From Actinobacteria bacterium UBA5975 (GTDB lineage Bacteria; Actinomycetota; Actinomycetes; Nanopelagicales; Nanopelagicaceae): a stretch of 23,082 nt of DNA. The notes beneath the pieces were generated by a model. The model was not told the DNA's origin. It worked only from the letters and a program-made list of their open reading frames with translations, and did not search any database. This document shows, piece by piece, positions 19,689 to 23,082 of the stretch (position 1 is the first letter of the stretch; each line of letters opens with the position of its first letter). Where the stretch lies: assembly GCA_002430075.1 (NCBI GenBank), contig DJBN01000040.1:442-23523 (forward strand), written 5' to 3'. The position numbers and the translations under genes are program-made.

Positions 19689-19706
19689 ACGGTCCGAGGA
19701 TGAAGG

Positions 19707-19726
19707 CGCTGGCCGGTTGACCAGCG
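19707..19726. repeat. Second inverted repeat in the ATPase/CBS-protein divergent region
   Basis: CGCTGG (19707-19712) and CCAGCG (19721-19726) form perfect six-base arms around an eight-base centre. It lies in the 133-base gap between the two divergent genes, so it could affect either. Its sequence is unlike the 18-base palindrome next to it. Confidence 0.4.
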
Positions 19727-19771
19727 TGGGAAAGGCTATGGCACGGTCAAGCGTTTGGGAAGCCCATTGGC

Positions 19772-19777
19772 TAGACT
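19772..19777 (+). promoter_or_regulatory. Putative -10 box TAGACT of the CBS-protein gene
   Basis: TAGACT lies 9 bases upstream of the ATG at 19787, with no ribosome site between. It is the same hexamer found 7 bases before the uvrD ATG. A leaderless or nearly leaderless transcript is inferred. No clear -35 box was found. Confidence 0.4.
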
Positions 19778-19786
19778 TCTCGCATC

Positions 19787-21097
19787 ATGGATAGTGACCC
19801 GACCGCCCTGACTACTGGCGGCTCCCTCTTTTCGGCTATCGGCCTGGTGGCTCTTCTCATACTTCTCGGTGCGCTCTTTGTCGCAGCTGAAATTGCACTT
19901 ATCTCACTTCGTGAAAGTCAGATCAAACAGCTTGCAGCTCGCGGCAAACGCGGGGCAAAAGTGGCCGAAGTTGCAGCCAACCCAAACCGTTTACTTGCAG
20001 CCCTCCAGGTGGGCGTTACGGTCACAGGGTTTCTCTCTGCAGCCCTAGGCGCTGAAAAACTTGGAGTCTATGTAATCCCGTGGCTTGAAGGAATTGGAAT
20101 TCCGGTTGACTCCGCTGGGACCACATCCCTTGTCGGCGTAACTCTTGTTATTGCTTACTTCTCGCTTGTCTTTGGTGAATTGGTTCCCAAAAGACTTGCG
20201 CTTTACAAAACTGAAGAAATTGCGCTTGCATCTGCGGGAGTAATTCAGGCCCTCAGTAATCTCTTCCGCCCCATTATTTGGGTGCTCTCTCATTCAACCA
20301 ATCTGGTCCTTCGACTCTTTGGAATAGACCCCAAGGAACAGCGGGCGCAGATTTCTGAAGAAGAACTTCTGGACCTAGTAGCAGGGCATGCAGCTCTTAC
20401 TGATGAAGAGCGCGATATCGTCGAAGAAGTCTTTAACGCATCCGAACGACAGGTTCATGAAGTCATGGTGCCGCGTACAGAAGTAGATTTCATGGATGCC
20501 TCACTAACTGTCGGCAAAGCAATTGCGCTCGCAATCGAGAAAGCCCACTCTCGCTATCCGGTAGTTCGTGGCTCCACGGATGAAGTCATTGGCTTTATCC
20601 ACGTGCGAGATTTGCTTGATACATCTCTTGCAACAACTAATGCCAAAATTCAGGAGCTTGCTCGCAACATTATGTACTTACCAGGAACGAAAGGGATTTT
20701 GCCTGCCCTGACTGAGATGCGTAGCCAAAGGCAACATTTAGCAATCGTTCTCGATGAATACGGCGGAACAGATGGAATCGTCACTCTTGAAGATTTAGTT
20801 GAGACCTTGATTGGCGATATTCGAGATGAGTATGACGGTGATGAGGCTGAAGTTTCACAAGAGGCTCACACAGGTGATTTTGAGGTCGATGGACTGATCT
20901 CCTTAGAAGACTTACTGCAAGAGACCGGAATTGAGCTGCCTGATGGTCCTTATGAAACAGCCAGTGGCTTTATGATGAATTTTCTTGGCAGAATCCCTGT
21001 TGAGGGAGATATTGTCGGAGTCAATGGAGTGCGAATCACAGTCAGTTCTATGGAAGGCAAGCGCGCTGGCCGACTATTAATCTCGCGCAACTACTAG
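19787..21097 (+). CDS. CNNM/CorC-type membrane protein with CBS pair
   Basis: This protein has 436 residues. The N-terminal DUF21/CNNM transmembrane domain spans about 1-190 (helices near 15-35, 75-90, 110-135 and 150-175) with the conserved [16 protein letters not shown] (31-46) and [12 protein letters not shown] linker EEELLDL leads to a CBS pair (about 210-335) with [29 protein letters not shown] and [22 protein letters not shown]. The C-terminal CorC/HlyC domain (about 345-435) contains [15 protein letters not shown]. Such proteins are annotated as haemolysin-like but related members export or regulate magnesium and cobalt (family knowledge). Transport activity here is inferred. It is divergent from the ABC ATPase and 20 bases ahead of trpS. 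Confidence 0.92.
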   Translation: MDSDPTALTTGGSLFSAIGLVALLILLGALFVAAEIALISLRESQIKQLAARGKRGAKVAEVAANPNRLLAALQVGVTVTGFLSAALGAEKLGVYVIPWLEGIGIPVDSAGTTSLVGVTLVIAYFSLVFGELVPKRLALYKTEEIALASAGVIQALSNLFRPIIWVLSHSTNLVLRLFGIDPKEQRAQISEEELLDLVAGHAALTDEERDIVEEVFNASERQVHEVMVPRTEVDFMDASLTVGKAIALAIEKAHSRYPVVRGSTDEVIGFIHVRDLLDTSLATTNAKIQELARNIMYLPGTKGILPALTEMRSQRQHLAIVLDEYGGTDGIVTLEDLVETLIGDIRDEYDGDEAEVSQEAHTGDFEVDGLISLEDLLQETGIELPDGPYETASGFMMNFLGRIPVEGDIVGVNGVRITVSSMEGKRAGRLLISRNY

Positions 21098-21117
21098 TCC
21101 ATGCGAGAATTACATCC

Positions 21118-22110
21118 ATGAAGAGAGTTCTATCTGGCATACAACCAACGAGTAGTTCCTTCCATCTCGGAAATTATTTAGGCGCGCTCAAGCAGTGGGT
21201 AGAACTCCAAAATGGCCACGACGCCTTTTACTGCATTGTTGATTTGCATGCGCTAACAATCGAAACAGATCCAGCTCTATTACGTCAACGCACACTGGCT
21301 TCGGCTGCACAGTTGCTGGCCCTAGGAATTTCTCCTGATAAATCGACTCTCTTTGTACAATCTCAAGTGCACCAACATAATCAGTTGGGTTGGATCATGG
21401 AGTGCATGACTGGCTTTGGTGAAGCAAGCCGTATGACTCAATTCAAGGATAAATCTTCCAAGGCAGGTTCTAACTCTGCTCGAGTCGGACTCTTCACTTA
21501 TCCGATGTTACAAGCTGCAGACATCCTTCTTTATCAAGCGGATTACGTGCCGGTCGGAGAAGATCAACGTCAACATATCGAACTCACACGTGATTTAGCG
21601 GGACGATTCAATTCTCGCTACGGGCAGACATTCCAACTTCCCGAGGCATATATTCTCAAGAGCGCTGCAAAAATTAATGATATTCAAGATCCAACTTCCA
21701 AGATGAGCAAATCATCAGGGGCTGTAGCTGGGGTTATTGAAATTATGGATACGCCAGAGGCAAATCTCAAGAAGATTAAGAGCGCCATAACTGATGCGGG
21801 CCGTGAAATTAAGTACGACGCAGTCGAAAAACCCGGCATTAGCAATTTGCTCACTATCCACTCAGCGCTATCAGGTATGACAATTGAAGAGTTAGAAAAT
21901 GAATTTGCAGGCAAGGGCTACGGAGATTTTAAGGCAGTAGTTGCCGATGTAGTTGTTGAATACCTACGTCCCATTAGAGCAACGGCTCTAGAACTCCTCG
22001 AGGATGAAGCTCACCTGCTTACAATATTGCATCAAGGTTCAGAAAAAGCTCGAACAGTCGCAGAGAAAACGATAGAGACAACCTATAAGAACTTAGGAGT
22101 TGTCCTCTGA
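21118..22110 (+). CDS. trpS: Tryptophanyl-tRNA synthetase
   Basis: The enzyme charges tRNA-Trp. It has 330 residues, normal for the short bacterial form. It is a class I synthetase: HLGN (16-19) is the HIGH equivalent, KMSKS (195-199) is perfect, and [20 protein letters not shown] with [19 protein letters not shown] is typical of TrpS. There is no ribosome site; an extended -10-like TGCGAGAAT (21102-21110) ends 7 bases before the ATG, so a leaderless start in addition to read-through from the CBS-protein gene is possible. The last base of its TGA stop is the first base of the downstream binding-protein start codon. Confidence 0.97.
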   Translation: MKRVLSGIQPTSSSFHLGNYLGALKQWVELQNGHDAFYCIVDLHALTIETDPALLRQRTLASAAQLLALGISPDKSTLFVQSQVHQHNQLGWIMECMTGFGEASRMTQFKDKSSKAGSNSARVGLFTYPMLQAADILLYQADYVPVGEDQRQHIELTRDLAGRFNSRYGQTFQLPEAYILKSAAKINDIQDPTSKMSKSSGAVAGVIEIMDTPEANLKKIKSAITDAGREIKYDAVEKPGISNLLTIHSALSGMTIEELENEFAGKGYGDFKAVVADVVVEYLRPIRATALELLEDEAHLLTILHQGSEKARTVAEKTIETTYKNLGVVL

Positions 22111-23082
22111 TGAAGGCGCGATTAGCTCTGGCAATACTCCTTATCGGGACGCTCCTTACCCCTCTGACATCAGTTGCAGCGCCCAATCTGAGAGTAGGAG
22201 TTGCCTACGATATTGGTGGCCGTGGAGATAAATCCTTTAATGACGCTACAGCTGCGGGTCTTGAGAAAGCCCATAAGGAATTCAATTTCACGCTAGAAGC
22301 AGTCGTAACGGATGGCACATCTTCTGATCGAGAAAAGAGAATTCGTACTCTCATCACTAAAAATTGCAATCCCATTATTGCAATTGGCAGTGGATATGCG
22401 TCAACGCTTCAGATACTTGCAGTTGAATATCCTGATACCCATTTTGCGATTGTCAATGATGCAAGCGTCCCTTTACTCAATGTGACTTCATTAGTCTTTG
22501 CCGATATTCAAGGCGCTTATCTGGCAGGTTTTAGTGCAGCTCAAGTTTCCAAAACAGGTAAAGTGGCAATGATCGCAAACACCGATCAGGCGGACCTATT
22601 TAAAAATGGTTTCTCGGCTGGTGTCTTTGCAAGCAAGAAGAAAGTAATTCCAATCGTTAAATATGTTTCAGGCTCATATGCGATTGCTACCAACCAAGTG
22701 ATAAAAGCTGGGGCAGATGTAATTTTTGTCGCCACTCAAGGTTCTGATTCAGCTATTTTGGGCGCAATTGTGCTGCGCAATGCAAAGAAGAAGAAGGGAC
22801 CTACTATTGGTTTTATCAATATCGAACCTGATCAATATGTTAGCGTCACCGATTCAACTAAGAAATTTCTTATCGCCTCAGTTATCAAACGGGTTGATAA
22901 AGCAATTTACGATGTTGTAGCTCTTTCTGTCGCCGATAGGCAGTATCTGGATATCTTGGATGCTGATGCCGGAATTTATGGGCGAAGTTATGGAATTGCG
23001 GGCGGAGGAATTGAGTTCGCCGTCTTCTCGAGAGGACTCGTTCTACAGGCAGACGAAATTAACAAGGCCGCGGCTCTAGCTG
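22110..23082 (+). CDS. BMP/PnrA-family ABC transporter substrate-binding protein (3' end outside window)
   Basis: The frame starts at ATG 22110, overlapping the trpS stop by one base, with AGGAG at 22095-22099, and stays open to the window end (324 codons). Residues 1-24 form a signal peptide ([13 protein letters not shown], then LTSVAA). The mature part begins LRVGVAYDIGGRGDKSFND (27-45), the signature of basic membrane protein/PnrA/TmpC-like purine-nucleoside-binding proteins; the body is a periplasmic-binding fold with AIGSGYAST, VNDASV and FADIQGAYLAGF. Family members bind nucleosides for an ABC importer. There is no lipobox cysteine at the cleavage site, which is unusual for a monoderm. 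The transporter subunits, if linked, should lie just downstream. Family sure, ligand inferred. Confidence 0.88.
   Translation, partial: MKARLALAILLIGTLLTPLTSVAAPNLRVGVAYDIGGRGDKSFNDATAAGLEKAHKEFNFTLEAVVTDGTSSDREKRIRTLITKNCNPIIAIGSGYASTLQILAVEYPDTHFAIVNDASVPLLNVTSLVFADIQGAYLAGFSAAQVSKTGKVAMIANTDQADLFKNGFSAGVFASKKKVIPIVKYVSGSYAIATNQVIKAGADVIFVATQGSDSAILGAIVLRNAKKKKGPTIGFINIEPDQYVSVTDSTKKFLIASVIKRVDKAIYDVVALSVADRQYLDILDADAGIYGRSYGIAGGGIEFAVFSRGLVLQADEINKAAALA

Noticed and set aside
22726..22920. 64-codon frame inside the BMP-family gene
   Set aside because: It is an alternative frame of a clear binding-protein gene and has no features of its own.

Overview
The window looks like a piece of a streamlined, low-to-mid GC actinobacterial chromosome, most plausibly a freshwater planktonic lineage of the acI/Nanopelagicales kind (inference). 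The support is as follows: a WhiB-family regulator with the WhiB3/WhiD cysteine pattern; DUF6350 (PerM-like) and DUF3017 membrane proteins; a GuaB3 paralogue; gene orders recalling Mycobacterium (uvrD1-sucC-sucD-perM-purN-purH; whiB3 near guaB2-guaB3; folD next to a DUF3017 gene); very short or negative intergenic gaps; and codon use far less GC-rich than soil actinobacteria. No mobile element, CRISPR array, rRNA or tRNA was seen, and no gene-free stretch exceeds 300 bases.

Layout. 1-282 is the tail of a TerC-family membrane protein. 292-594 (minus) is a WhiB3/WhiD-like iron-sulfur regulator, divergent from a MerR-type regulator with a cobalamin-binding C-terminus (737-1624). 1675-6139 is a purine block: an IMP dehydrogenase without its CBS (Bateman) module, a GuaB3 paralogue without the catalytic cysteine, GMP synthase, then an exported cyclophilin. 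A minus-strand PIG-L deacetylase (6156-6881) converges on it through a bidirectional terminator whose arms encode both C-termini. 6929-15536 runs rightward: UvrD/PcrA helicase, succinyl-CoA synthetase (sucC, sucD), PerM-like protein, purN, purH, folD and DUF3017. 15584-17797 holds two more TCA enzymes (LDH-like malate dehydrogenase and eukaryote-type NADP isocitrate dehydrogenase), followed by an S51/cyanophycinase-like hydrolase and a second bidirectional terminator. 18571-19653 (minus) is an orphan UgpC/MsmK-type sugar-ABC ATPase with palindromes upstream. 19787-23082 carries a CBS/CorC-type membrane protein, tryptophanyl-tRNA synthetase, and a BMP/PnrA-type nucleoside-binding protein that runs off the window.

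Functionally the window is housekeeping: guanine nucleotide supply (guaB, guaB3, guaA), the end of de novo IMP synthesis (purN, purH) with the folate enzyme that supplies its formyl donor (folD), and TCA steps (sucCD, mdh, icd). A BMP-type binding protein may add nucleoside salvage. I do not see a clearly new multi-gene system. The most unusual points are the CBS-less IMPDH beside a cysteine-less paralogue, the CarH-like B12-binding regulator facing whiB, and several short palindromes placed where operators would sit.
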